Source: Arsukibacterium sp. UBA5043 (GTDB lineage Bacteria; Pseudomonadota; Gammaproteobacteria; Enterobacterales; Alteromonadaceae). From it: a stretch of 64,000 bases of DNA. How positions within the stretch are numbered: position 1 is the first letter of the stretch; the number at the start of each line of letters is the position of its first letter. This document shows positions 29,046-37,620 of this stretch, in pieces. Location of the stretch: positions 38,708 through 102,707 of the forward strand of contig DIBV01000007.1 in the NCBI GenBank assembly GCA_002415085.1, read 5' to 3'. The position numbers and the translations under genes were made by a program. The notes under the pieces are model-generated. The model did not search any database. It had not been told where the DNA came from and saw nothing but the letters and a program-made list of their open reading frames with translations.

Positions 29046-30091
29046 AAACCGGCCCTTTGCACATTAGCAGCCTGCACACTCTGCCCGGCACGCAAGGTTT
29101 GGACCCCTTCGGTAATTAACATATCACCTTCAGCTAAATCGGCCGCTACCAGTAACCGGCCACTGAGTCGCTGTTTTATCTGCACGTCGACTTTTTTGGC
29201 TTTATTATCTTGTTCCATCCAGACATAAGCGCCGGTGGCGCCCCACAACAAAGCGGCTTCAGGTACAACGGCATAAGCTTCTCCGCTAACTTCAAGTTTC
29301 ACCCGGAAACTCATGCCAGGGCGGTATAAATCGTCGCTGTTATCAAGCAGAGCCCGTACTCTGATGGTACGGTTAACATTGTCTATGCGGGAATCTACCT
29401 GACTAATTTCGGCGTCAAGATTTATGGCGTCACCCTGCCAGGGTTGCAAGGTAAGTTCAGGTTGCTGTTGCAACATGCTCAGGGCAGTTTCCGGAGCCCT
29501 GAAATTAATTAATAACTGGCTGCGGTTATCCAAAGTGGTTATCTGGGTTTGCTGCGTAATTCTATCGCCAATTTCAACATCGGTTAAACCAACGACGCCG
29601 GCAAACGGGGCTCTGACGGTGCGATCCGCAAGTTCCGTTTCGGCCTCTGTCAACGCCACTTTAATCAAATCACGCGCCGTAGCCGCATCATCCAGTTGGA
29701 TTTGAGGTACTGCGCCCTGTTGCCGGCTGGTTGTCAGTCTCTCCAGCGTACGCTCAGCATCAGCAAGCTGGATCCGAGCCCGGTCCACCGCCACCCGTTG
29801 CCGACGTGCGTCCAGTTCCAATAAAATATCGCCACGCTGTACTTTCTGGCCAGGTTTAAAATGAATTGCAGTGACTTTATCGGCTACAGCAGGATAAATA
29901 ACCACTGATCGCACTGCTTCAGCTGAGCCAACCGCTTCAATCTGCTTAGTAACACGTTCGAACTCTACAGGCATACTGATCACCTGAGCAGCCCTACCTG
30001 CATCGCGGTTCTGAGCAACGGTGCTAAAACTGACACCGTTAACTAATAATAATACGGCGAGGCATATCGCGTTTTGCCATGCTGTTGTCAT
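29042..30091 (-). CDS. RND efflux pump periplasmic adaptor (membrane fusion protein)
   Basis: Adaptor that joins the RND permease to an outer-membrane channel, 349 residues. A Sec signal peptide covers ~1-26 (MTTAWQNAICLAVLLLVNGV). The biotinyl-lipoyl half motifs are IHFKPGQKVQRGDILLELD (~77-95) and VRAPFAGVVGLTDVEIGDRI (~159-178); between them lies a short alpha-hairpin with coiled-coil character. The beta-barrel and membrane-proximal domains follow, and it has no lipobox. AAGGA precedes the ATG. It forms a two-gene operon with the permease; the channel protein must be encoded elsewhere. Confidence 0.92.
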   Translation of the reverse strand: MTTAWQNAICLAVLLLVNGVSFSTVAQNRDAGRAAQVISMPVEFERVTKQIEAVGSAEAVRSVVIYPAVADKVTAIHFKPGQKVQRGDILLELDARRQRVAVDRARIQLADAERTLERLTTSRQQGAVPQIQLDDAATARDLIKVALTEAETELADRTVRAPFAGVVGLTDVEIGDRITQQTQITTLDNRSQLLINFRAPETALSMLQQQPELTLQPWQGDAINLDAEISQVDSRIDNVNRTIRVRALLDNSDDLYRPGMSFRVKLEVSGEAYAVVPEAALLWGATGAYVWMEQDNKAKKVDVQIKQRLSGRLLVAADLAEGDMLITEGVQTLRAGQSVQAANVQRAGL

Positions 30092-30400
30092 GTAATGTCC
30101 TTCTGCGGCATATTCGCCGTTAATTTACTGGAAAAACCTGAGTGAACTACGTCATTGTCCGCGCGACTCAGTCAGGTCTTTCCGACAGAAAAATGTTTGG
30201 TCACATCAATACCTGCAATATACGGTTTTTAGCTGATGATGATCACTAAACTCGCTCAATTGGCGACAGGCTGCGGTAATTTGAGTTAAGCGGTGCATGT
30301 GCATCGACAGCACCGCATCTGACTGCTAGCATCGTTTAGCATTTTAGCATTTTAGCATTTTAGCATTTTAGCATTTATACCTAAGCTCAGAGGCAACGCG
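30092..30400. other. Divergent intergenic region, efflux operon / unknown membrane protein
   Basis: About 309 bp between the divergent efflux adaptor and the unknown gene at 30401. It contains an imperfect inverted repeat (ACCTGAGTGA..ACTCAGTCAGGT, about 30136-30178), a 7-bp stem hairpin GCGGTGC/GCACCGC (30290-30316) and an octanucleotide tandem repeat (listed separately). No small gene is visible. Confidence 0.6.
30335..30374 (+). repeat. Octanucleotide tandem repeat, five perfect copies of TTTAGCAT
   Basis: Five perfect consecutive copies of the 8-bp unit TTTAGCAT, with a degenerate sixth copy (CTAGCATC) just before. The array ends 26 bp upstream of the ATG at 30401, where promoter elements or the 5' leader of that gene are expected. 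Such arrays can gain or lose units by replication slippage. Confidence 0.95.
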
Positions 30401-31621
30401 ATGGCCGAAGCAATTATCAGTAATAAACATAGTGTTTATTCCAGCAAGATCCGCTGGTTTATATTTAGTCTTATCGTGATCAGTGTTGTTTTATCCTGGA
30501 GTGGCATTATTGATCGCTACACTACTGCTTACATTGATGATGCCTTAATTGAGGCCGGTTCTGCTTTTTTAATTGCCAGGGGCATGAATGCCCTTATTTC
30601 TTTTTTGCAATCTGTCACCTTTGAATTCAGTGTAGGAGTTGGTGGCTCTGTTGGCGCAGGTGAGATCCTTGATCCCCTGAACGATCTGGTTGAACAATAT
30701 TCCTCGGCCATGAAACTGGCTATTGGTTCACTGGTGATTCAAAAAGTATTACTTGAAATTGTCAGCGATACTTTTTTCAAAATAATACTGAGCATTTCCG
30801 CATTATCTGTACTGATTAGCTCACTATTACCCGGGGTGTTTACCTCAGGCTATTTAAAGATGCTGCTGCTACGTTGTTTTTTAGCGTTGTTGTTTCTGCG
30901 TTTTGCTCTGGTGGTAGTCGTGGCCGCTAATGGCCTGGTTGACCGGGCCTTTTTATACGATCGCACCCAGCAGCAGATGCATATTCTGGAGTCTATTGAA
31001 GGGGTTCAGGATCAGGGAAATCAACTCATTAATCCGGCCCTGAGTCGTGACCTGACAGAAGATATTTCGAGCTTACAGCTGCAATTGGCAACAATCAGTC
31101 AAACACTGCAAAAACTAGAGCAACAACAACCAATGGCACAACAGGAGCTTGGCCGCCTCGAACAACAATTAAACAATCTGTTGCGCGAGCTTGGGGTACT
31201 GCAACGGCTGAATTATCTTAACCCTGATCCCAGAGTTGAACAATTAACTGATAAAATAAAACAGCGCCGTACAATGCAGCAGCGCTGGCAAAATGAGCAG
31301 CAAAGCCTGCTTCGCCAACAGGCTGACATTCGTAACCAGATCCAGCTTGCCGAGCTGGCTTTAGAAGGAAAAACACCGGGCTTCTTTGCTGCTATTGCTA
31401 ATAGCTTTAATTCACTGGGGGATGGTATAGCTGCGGTTAAAGACGCGGTAAATCCCCGGCAGGTTTATCAGTTAAAGCAGCGGCTGGACAATGCAGTAAC
31501 CAATATTCTTAACGTCATGGCCTTGTTTTTTTTAAAAACCCTGTTGTTACCACTTTTATTTTTGTACATGTTAAATAAGGGATTTAAGGTAATCTGGCAA
31601 AGTAAGCCAATAGTAATCTAG
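30401..31621 (+). CDS. Unrecognised membrane protein with a long coiled coil
   Basis: A 406-residue protein I do not recognise. Likely transmembrane segments are ~18-37 (WFIFSLIVISVVLSWSG), ~105-125, ~127-146 (ILSISALSVLISSLLPG) and ~152-176 (LLLRCFLALLFLRFALVVVV), with a last one at ~372-394. Between them lies a Gln/Leu-rich segment, ~215-345, with strong coiled-coil character (runs such as QLQLATISQTLQKLEQQQ). The CAGAGG site is seven bases before the ATG. It is preceded by the octanucleotide repeat and followed 54 bp later by a DUF1543 gene. No function is proposed. Confidence 0.8.
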   Translation: MAEAIISNKHSVYSSKIRWFIFSLIVISVVLSWSGIIDRYTTAYIDDALIEAGSAFLIARGMNALISFLQSVTFEFSVGVGGSVGAGEILDPLNDLVEQYSSAMKLAIGSLVIQKVLLEIVSDTFFKIILSISALSVLISSLLPGVFTSGYLKMLLLRCFLALLFLRFALVVVVAANGLVDRAFLYDRTQQQMHILESIEGVQDQGNQLINPALSRDLTEDISSLQLQLATISQTLQKLEQQQPMAQQELGRLEQQLNNLLRELGVLQRLNYLNPDPRVEQLTDKIKQRRTMQQRWQNEQQSLLRQQADIRNQIQLAELALEGKTPGFFAAIANSFNSLGDGIAAVKDAVNPRQVYQLKQRLDNAVTNILNVMALFFLKTLLLPLLFLYMLNKGFKVIWQSKPIVI

Positions 31622-31675
31622 TATGTTACCCGCTACTATCTGCGCCTGAGCAAACAGGTATAAGGATTTAAATTC

Positions 31676-32167
31676 ATGTTGTATATGGTGATGTTAGGTG
31701 GCAGCCACCCGAAAGCGAATGTTGAATTACATGATGTGGTTTTTGTTGCCGGTGATAACCTTGAGCAAACCTATCCGCAATTACGCGCATTATGGTTTGC
31801 CGAGCCAAAAGGGCTACATATTGATGCCTGGATGGCCATATCTGGTGTAGACCGGTTTGCTGTTACCTTAGCCGATACGCCTCAGACCAACGGCCCTAAA
31901 TTGTTTTTTATTAATTTAGGTGGCTATCTCAGCAGCCTATTCGGTGAAGAACACCGTTATTTCATGCTGGTTGCGGATAACAAAACTCACGCAAAGCAAC
32001 TGGCAAAACAGCAACTTAATCTTGAATGGGACAAACCTCACACCGATAATGTGTTTGAAGTGGAGCAATGCGTGGCAATAGAACAGGTTGCCGGGCGTTT
32101 TGTGCAGTTGCACCCGGCAGAGCACCAGGGTTGTTACTTCGAAAATGACTATATTGTCATTGACTAA
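31676..32167 (+). CDS. DUF1543 domain protein
   Basis: A 163-residue protein with two copies of the DUF1543 pattern: LYMVMLGGSHPKANVELHDV near the N-terminus with HIDAWMAISGVD, and FFINLGGYLSSLFGEEHRYF in the second half. The family is found in marine gammaproteobacteria; no function is known. It has no signal peptide and no membrane helix. AAGGA lies 10 bases before the start codon. It may be cotranscribed with the gene at 30401. Confidence 0.75.
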   Translation: MLYMVMLGGSHPKANVELHDVVFVAGDNLEQTYPQLRALWFAEPKGLHIDAWMAISGVDRFAVTLADTPQTNGPKLFFINLGGYLSSLFGEEHRYFMLVADNKTHAKQLAKQQLNLEWDKPHTDNVFEVEQCVAIEQVAGRFVQLHPAEHQGCYFENDYIVID

Positions 32168-32231
32168 GTTAGTATAAAGTAACGGGTTACCAGTAATGCG
32201 CCGACACTGACAACCCGTAAAGCGTTATGGC

Positions 32232-34109
32232 TTAGCGGGTTTCACTGCTTTTTACCTCGTTAACCCAGTTTTTCACTCGTCGTTCTAGTACGCTAAGTGG
32301 CAAGGCTCCACCGGTTAAAATCGTGTCATGAAATTCACGTATATCAAAACGCTCTCCCAACTCCTGCTCAGCATAGTGGCGTAATTCACGTATTTTAATC
32401 ATGCCAATTTTGTACGCTGTAGCCTGGCCAGGCATCACGATATATCGCCGTACCTCAGACACTACCGCGCCTTCAGCAATCGGCGTTTTTTCACGGAAGT
32501 AATCAATAGCCTGCTGTTCGGTCCAGCTTTTGCTATGTAGTCCGGTATCAACCACCAGGCGTACTGCGCGCCACATTTCGGTAATAAGCCTGCCAAAATC
32601 TGAATAGGGGTTCTGATACGCCCCCATTTCTTTGGCCAGCAGCTCAGAGTAAAGTGCCCAGCCCTCGACGTAGGCGGTAAAACCAGCCTGAGTCCGGAAC
32701 GTTGGTACAGATGTTAACTCCTGCGCAATTGAAATTTGCATATGATGACCTGGACTACCCTCATGATAAGCAATCGCTTCCATTTCATTTTTCGGCATAG
32801 AACGCATATCCGACAAATGGGCGTAGTACACGCCGGGTCTGCTGCCGTCTGGCGTACCCGGGAAGTAGTGCTGAGCAGCACCTGGCTGTTCCCTGAAAGG
32901 TTCAACCCTTTTTACAATAAGACCGGCCTTTGGCAACGTGCCAAAAAACTCAGGCAAGCGACTGTTGATAAAATCCAGATATTGCTGGGAATCGTCAATA
33001 TAGCCCTGACGTCCCGCATCAGTGTCCGGATAGTAAAACTGATCATCTTTTTTTATAAATTTGAAAAACTCCTGCAGATCTCCAGGAAAGCCGACTTTAT
33101 TTTTTATTGCTGTCATCTCAGCGGTCAGCCTTTCCACCTCGTTCAAGCCAATCTGATGGATTTCTTGAGCAGTTAGATCTGTGGTCGTTGATACTTTCAA
33201 CTGGTGGTTATAGTAGGCTTCACCGTTTGCTTGTTTTCCAACCCCGGTAGCGACCGAGTCGGTATTATCAATATCATCCTGCAGCCATTGCTTCAGACCG
33301 CTGTATGCCGGTTGAAAATACTGCTCTAAGGCCATTCTGGCATCATTACGAAGTTGTTCTGCCTGCTCATCACTGATTTTGTCGGCAGCAATCAGGCTGC
33401 TGATTTTAGCCTTAGTGTCGGCCCATAGCGGAATGTCCTGCTCAGAATCCGTTAATGGAGCGCCGGCCAATAGATTATCAAGCTGCTGCATCACGCCTTC
33501 ATAGGCAAAGCGTGGTGGCCGTACCCCTTGCTCAGCATTTTGCTTTGCCCGTTGCAGTAAGTCGGTAATCGCTTTGCTTATCCCTTCAATTCGCGTCACA
33601 TAGGCCTGCATATCCTCTGCACTATCAACTTTATGAAAATTGATTAGTATTTGTGGTAGTAAAGCGTGGATGCCCTGCATTTGGGTAAATACAAAATTAT
33701 TGGTTCTGAACGCGGCACCGGCTTTTGCCATTTCATACTGGTAAACCCAGACGTCGTATGATGTTTGTGCTTCAAGATCAAGCTCATCGTAATTAAAATT
33801 GGCCTTCAGTTCAGCAACACTCGCCGCCAGCCAGGCCAGCTGTTGTTCTTCAGCGGCAATAGTGACATCGTCAATTTGATCATATTTGTCTTTGCGGCCA
33901 AGAAAAGTCATCTGCAATGGACTTTGCTGTAATTGCTGCTCATATTTTTCTTCAAACCACTGGTTCAAACGCTCTGTGGTGGAAGAAGCCGCTACCGTGG
34001 CCTGAGCCGTAACCGGATTTTCAGCTGAATTGTTTGTGGAGTTTTCGGGGGCTGGGCTACAACCGGCCAGAATGCCGGCGACAGCAATACATAACAACGA
34101 TTTGCGCAT
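32232..34109 (-). CDS. DUF885 family lipoprotein, probable zinc metallohydrolase
   Basis: 625 residues with a lipobox (GILAGC, Cys17), so it is exported and lipid-anchored. The DUF885 zinc motif is HEGSPGHH at 449-456 (in IAYHEGSPGHHMQISIA), followed by FTAYVEGWALYSELLAKEMG, which supplies the third ligand Glu. Members are thought to be peptidases or carboxypeptidase-like enzymes, but substrates are mostly unknown. The Ser/Thr/Asn-rich linker at ~20-45 is a normal lipoprotein tether. Translation probably depends on the hairpin described at 34116-34162, which contains the ribosome site. Confidence 0.85.
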   Translation of the reverse strand: MRKSLLCIAVAGILAGCSPAPENSTNNSAENPVTAQATVAASSTTERLNQWFEEKYEQQLQQSPLQMTFLGRKDKYDQIDDVTIAAEEQQLAWLAASVAELKANFNYDELDLEAQTSYDVWVYQYEMAKAGAAFRTNNFVFTQMQGIHALLPQILINFHKVDSAEDMQAYVTRIEGISKAITDLLQRAKQNAEQGVRPPRFAYEGVMQQLDNLLAGAPLTDSEQDIPLWADTKAKISSLIAADKISDEQAEQLRNDARMALEQYFQPAYSGLKQWLQDDIDNTDSVATGVGKQANGEAYYNHQLKVSTTTDLTAQEIHQIGLNEVERLTAEMTAIKNKVGFPGDLQEFFKFIKKDDQFYYPDTDAGRQGYIDDSQQYLDFINSRLPEFFGTLPKAGLIVKRVEPFREQPGAAQHYFPGTPDGSRPGVYYAHLSDMRSMPKNEMEAIAYHEGSPGHHMQISIAQELTSVPTFRTQAGFTAYVEGWALYSELLAKEMGAYQNPYSDFGRLITEMWRAVRLVVDTGLHSKSWTEQQAIDYFREKTPIAEGAVVSEVRRYIVMPGQATAYKIGMIKIRELRHYAEQELGERFDIREFHDTILTGGALPLSVLERRVKNWVNEVKSSETR

Positions 34110-34115
34110 TACAGT

Positions 34116-34162
34116 TCCTTATTAACGGGCGAATATAATTCTCAGCGTACCGTTAATAAGGA
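34116..34162 (-). promoter_or_regulatory. 13-bp inverted repeat containing the ribosome site of the DUF885 gene
   Basis: TCCTTATTAACGG (34116-34128) and CCGTTAATAAGGA (34150-34162) are perfect inverted repeats with a 21-bp spacer. On the minus strand the gene-proximal arm contains the Shine-Dalgarno AAGGA, six bases before the ATG at 34107-34109. If transcribed, the hairpin would bury the ribosome site. The spacer also contains TATATT on the minus strand, so the arms could instead be operator half-sites around a -10. Which applies is undecided. Confidence 0.7.
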
Positions 34163-34220
34163 GCATAGTCTAAGCACTAAATGTAACAAGGTTTATCCGT
34201 CTGACTTGGAAACGCCTTTG

Positions 34221-35915
34221 TTAACCACTAACCCGTTTATAGTGGCGGTATTGTGGTTTCCAGAAATTATCGTCGATCCGTTGTTGTAACAGATTATCTT
34301 CAATCTCCAAAGCCAGTCCTTGTTGCTGCGCCACTTTAGCTACGGCAAAAGCGATTTTTTTGCTCAGCTCTGCCAGAGCAGTAAAAGGAGGTAATAGACC
34401 ACCTTTACCGGTATTAGCTAATGGCGAGGTCGCTGCTAGGGTTTTGCTGGCTGCCCGCAGCATCTCATCACTGATTAAGCGGGCTTTTACGGCAATAACA
34501 CCCAGCCCGATACCCGGGAAAATATAGCTATTATTACACTGTGCAATATGATGTGTTTTGCCCTGGTATTCAATCGGCGCAAAGGGGCTGCCGGTTGCAA
34601 CAATCACCTCACCGTCGGTCCACTCAATTACCTGCTGTGGCGTAGCTTCTACCTGTCGGGACGGATTACTTAGCGGAAATATAATAGGTTTGGCACAGCC
34701 TTTTTTCATTGCCCGCACCACCTGTTCAGTAAACAGGCCGGCCTGACCTGACACACCAATCAGTATGTCGGGTGTGGCACAGTGCATCACATCCAGTAAG
34801 CTGGGATAATCACCACTGTAATTCCAGTTAGCAATGGCGCTGGTGGTTTGGGTCAGCGCCTGCTGAAAATCGCGTAAATCCGGCATGGCATCAGTCAGCA
34901 ACCCCGGGCGGTCAATCATAAAAATTTGTGTACGGGCCTGCTGCTCTGTAATTCCTTCGGCTACCATCTGACTAATCACTTGCTCAGCAATACCACAACC
35001 GGCTGAGCCGGCACCAACAAAGACCACTTTCTGCGTACTAAGTTTTACCCCTTTGCTTAGGCAGGCGGCAAGTAGAGTACCGACAGTAACGGCAGCGGTG
35101 CCCTGGATATCATCATTAAAACAGCAAATCTGATCACGATAGCGCTGCAATAACGGCATAGCATTGGGCTGGGCAAAATCTTCAAACTGAATTATCGCCT
35201 CCGGCCAGCGCCGTTTTACCGCCTTGATAAACAACTCAACAAATTCGTTGTAATCTTCCTGATTGACCCGTTTTTGCCGCAAACCCATATACATCGGATC
35301 ATTTAACAGTTTTTCATTATTCGTACCAACGTCGAGCATAACCGGTAAGGTATAAGCCGGACTTATGCCACCACAGGCGGTATAAAGCGAGAGTTTACCG
35401 ATAGAAATACCCATGCCGCCGATGCCTTGATCTCCGAGTCCCAGCACCCGTTCCCCATCGGTTATTACGATGACTTTGACTTTGGCTTTTGTGGCATTAC
35501 GCAGTACATCATCCAGATTATAGCGATCTTCAAAGCTGATGAATAAGCCGCGGGCACTGCGGTAAATGTCAGAGAATTGTTCACAGGCGTCACCAACAGT
35601 GGGGGTATAAATAATCGGGATCATTTCTTCCAGGTGTTGCTGCACCAGCCGGTAAAACAAGGTTTCATTATTGTCCTGAATGGCCCGCAGATAAATATGC
35701 TTGTTAATCGCCGTATCAAAACTTTTATATTGCATATAAGCCCGGCTTACCTGCTCTTCTATCGTTTCAAAACGGGGCGGAAGCAAGCCAGTTAGGTTGA
35801 ATACAGCACGCTCTTCTTTGCTAAAGGCACTCCCTTTATTTAATAGCGGTGTTTCTAATAAGGCTGAGCCGGAATAGGCGGTATATAACGAGGCTTTAAC
35901 TTTTACTTCAGACAT
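34221..35915 (-). CDS. maeA: NAD-dependent malic enzyme
   Basis: Oxidatively decarboxylates malate to pyruvate and CO2, making NADH. At 564 residues it matches the E. coli MaeA/SfcA size class. It has [13 protein letters not shown] with the catalytic tyrosine, and [20 protein letters not shown]. The divalent-metal residues lie in [13 protein letters not shown] and [17 protein letters not shown], and the nucleotide site is [14 protein letters not shown] near residue 300. [14 protein letters not shown] is the usual C-domain motif. A hairpin at 35938-35959 separates it from the HDOD gene upstream. Confidence 0.93.
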   Translation of the reverse strand: MSEVKVKASLYTAYSGSALLETPLLNKGSAFSKEERAVFNLTGLLPPRFETIEEQVSRAYMQYKSFDTAINKHIYLRAIQDNNETLFYRLVQQHLEEMIPIIYTPTVGDACEQFSDIYRSARGLFISFEDRYNLDDVLRNATKAKVKVIVITDGERVLGLGDQGIGGMGISIGKLSLYTACGGISPAYTLPVMLDVGTNNEKLLNDPMYMGLRQKRVNQEDYNEFVELFIKAVKRRWPEAIIQFEDFAQPNAMPLLQRYRDQICCFNDDIQGTAAVTVGTLLAACLSKGVKLSTQKVVFVGAGSAGCGIAEQVISQMVAEGITEQQARTQIFMIDRPGLLTDAMPDLRDFQQALTQTTSAIANWNYSGDYPSLLDVMHCATPDILIGVSGQAGLFTEQVVRAMKKGCAKPIIFPLSNPSRQVEATPQQVIEWTDGEVIVATGSPFAPIEYQGKTHHIAQCNNSYIFPGIGLGVIAVKARLISDEMLRAASKTLAATSPLANTGKGGLLPPFTALAELSKKIAFAVAKVAQQQGLALEIEDNLLQQRIDDNFWKPQYRHYKRVSG

Positions 35916-35937
35916 AACAGTGTTCCAGATAATAGCG

Positions 35938-35959
35938 CCGGCACTGCAAACAGTGCCGG
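35938..35959 (-). other. Strong intergenic hairpin between HDOD gene and maeA
   Basis: A perfect 9-bp stem, CCGGCACTG / CAGTGCCGG, with loop CAAA. No T run follows on the minus strand, so termination would be weak; it could also act as an mRNA-stability or attenuation element in front of maeA. Confidence 0.6.
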
Positions 35960-35971
35960 TAAAGGATTGGA

Positions 35972-36817
35972 TTAATAAATAGTGCTGATACGGGGGTTTA
36001 AAACAGACAGGATAAATAAACCTTCAGTATTGCAAAAATCGATAGCCTTAATTAAGTCTGCTTGTTCCAGATGTAATAATTCCAGCACAAAGGGATCAAT
36101 CAAAGATTTAATACTATAAATATCAGGGTGCTGATTGGCTAATGCCATCCGCACTGCCAGGTAACTGATTAAGATATCTGGCTCTGCGGCGTTAAACTGG
36201 GTGCTGTGCTGCCGGGTCAGGGGTTCGACAATGCTGTCAGGCAACTGCCATAGGTTTAGCAGCTCGCCGCCACACGATGCGTAGGTAAAACCGAGAATAG
36301 TTTGCTGCAATTGCCAAGGTTTGACCTCATCATTGTAGTTCTGACAATGAGCTGCATTGTCTGGCGCTTGCTGCATTACGACTAACTCACCAATATTGTG
36401 CAGCAAGCCGGTTACATACAGTCGATCAGGCTGACGCAAACCGCAAAAGTTTGCCAGATACTTACCAATCAGAGCCGCATTGATGCTCTGCTCCCAAAAA
36501 CGCTCTAAATCGATAGACGATGACCGCAGCTTGCTGCATGCTGAACTGACAGCAATGCTGATCACCAGATTGTATAACTGAGATTTACCCAATACTAATA
36601 GTGCTTTACTAACAGATTCGACCTGGTACGGCAAGCGATAGACAGCGCTGTTAGCCAGTTTTAACAATTTTGAGGTAAGTACAGGATCAAGTAAAATAAC
36701 TTCAGCGATGTCATCCAGACTAGCCGTATCCGATTCCATTAGTTCTTTCACGCGAAGGTAGCTATCTGGGAAAACAAATAGATCGACAGCATTTTGCGCA
36801 TATTGCAAGGCGTTCAT
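35972..36817 (-). CDS. HDOD domain protein
   Basis: Cytosolic HDOD-domain protein (a degenerate HD hydrolase fold) of 281 residues. It shows [20 protein letters not shown] and [20 protein letters not shown], the usual HDOD opening, and [17 protein letters not shown] in the second half. The HD metal ligands are partly lost, as in the family, so it is more likely a signalling or scaffold protein than an enzyme. The ATG at 36815-36817 is eight bases after GGAG. An ATG three codons earlier sits directly on the ribosome site and was not used. Confidence 0.82.
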   Translation of the reverse strand: MNALQYAQNAVDLFVFPDSYLRVKELMESDTASLDDIAEVILLDPVLTSKLLKLANSAVYRLPYQVESVSKALLVLGKSQLYNLVISIAVSSACSKLRSSSIDLERFWEQSINAALIGKYLANFCGLRQPDRLYVTGLLHNIGELVVMQQAPDNAAHCQNYNDEVKPWQLQQTILGFTYASCGGELLNLWQLPDSIVEPLTRQHSTQFNAAEPDILISYLAVRMALANQHPDIYSIKSLIDPFVLELLHLEQADLIKAIDFCNTEGLFILSVLNPRISTIY

Positions 36818-36965
36818 CGGGGACATCTCCGGTTGGGTCTATCAGCACCAAAAGCATCTGACGCTTTTAAGTGTTACTGCTGCTGCCGATTTTACAAGTT
36901 TTTGCAGGAAAAACTTAGTACTTTTTCATGACATTACGATTAAACGCTGATTTGAAACGAATATG

Positions 36966-36994
36966 AATAAAAAAACAGCGCCGGGGCGCTGTTT
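36966..36994 (-). terminator. Rho-independent terminator of dps
   Basis: Reading the minus strand, a 10-bp stem (AAACAGCGCC / GGCGCTGTTT) with a 2-base loop is followed by a run of T. It lies about 20 bp after the dps stop codon. Confidence 0.9.
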
Positions 36995-37013
36995 CGTTAA
37001 CGATGCTAATTTA

Positions 37014-37481
37014 TTATGCGACCAGGCTGCGTAACATCCAGGCCGTTTTTTCATGCACTGTCATCCGCTGAGTTAACAGGTCCAGACTAACTTCATCAGC
37101 AGCTTTATCCGCCACCGGCACGATAGATCGCGCTGTTTTTGCAATTGCCTCCTGGCCTTTGACCAAATCTTTAATCATGTCTTCTGCAGCTGGAATACCG
37201 TCTGCTTCTTTAATGCTGGTTAGTTTGGCAAACTCTTTATAAGAGCCCGGTGCAAACTCCCCTAGCGCGCGGATCCGTTCAGCAATTTCATCAACGGCTT
37301 CTGCCAATTCTATATATTGGGTTTCAAACAACGTATGCAAAGTTTGAAACATGGGGCCGGTTACATTCCAGTGATAATTATGGGTTTTAAGATACAGGGT
37401 ATAGGTGTCAGCTAACAGCACGGCCAGCCCTTCACAAATTGCTTTGCGCTCGTTCTCTTCAATACCAATATTTACTTTCAT
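37014..37481 (-). CDS. dps: Dps family ferritin-like protein
   Basis: DNA-protection and iron-storage protein of starved or oxidatively stressed cells, forming a 12-mer with dimer-interface ferroxidase sites. The ferroxidase ligands are visible in [20 protein letters not shown] (His) and [20 protein letters not shown] (Asp/Glu pairs). At 155 residues it lacks the long lysine-rich N-terminal tail of E. coli Dps, so direct DNA binding is uncertain. GGAGAGG lies before the ATG and a terminator follows. It stands alone between HDOD and ybiT genes. Confidence 0.9.
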   Translation of the reverse strand: MKVNIGIEENERKAICEGLAVLLADTYTLYLKTHNYHWNVTGPMFQTLHTLFETQYIELAEAVDEIAERIRALGEFAPGSYKEFAKLTSIKEADGIPAAEDMIKDLVKGQEAIAKTARSIVPVADKAADEVSLDLLTQRMTVHEKTAWMLRSLVA

Positions 37482-37552
37482 ACTTACCTCTCCTGTTAAC
37501 TAAGCGATTGACAAAATAGAATGCTATAACAGTAACGTGGGGCTGGAATGAC

Positions 37553-37588
37553 AAAAAACAAGCCGGCAGCGCAACGCGTTACCGGCTT
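37553..37588 (-). terminator. Rho-independent terminator of ybiT
   Basis: On the minus strand, AAGCCGG ... CCGGCTT pairs around an inner GCG/CGC helix and is followed by G and a run of six T. It starts about 30 bp after the ybiT stop. Confidence 0.8.
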
Positions 37589-37620
37589 TTGATCGGGTTG
37601 ATGGTGTCAATTGCTGAAAG

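Noticed and set aside
37501-37535. TTGACA ... TATAAC on the plus strand as a promoter
   Set aside because: Spacing is 11 bp and no plus-strand gene follows.
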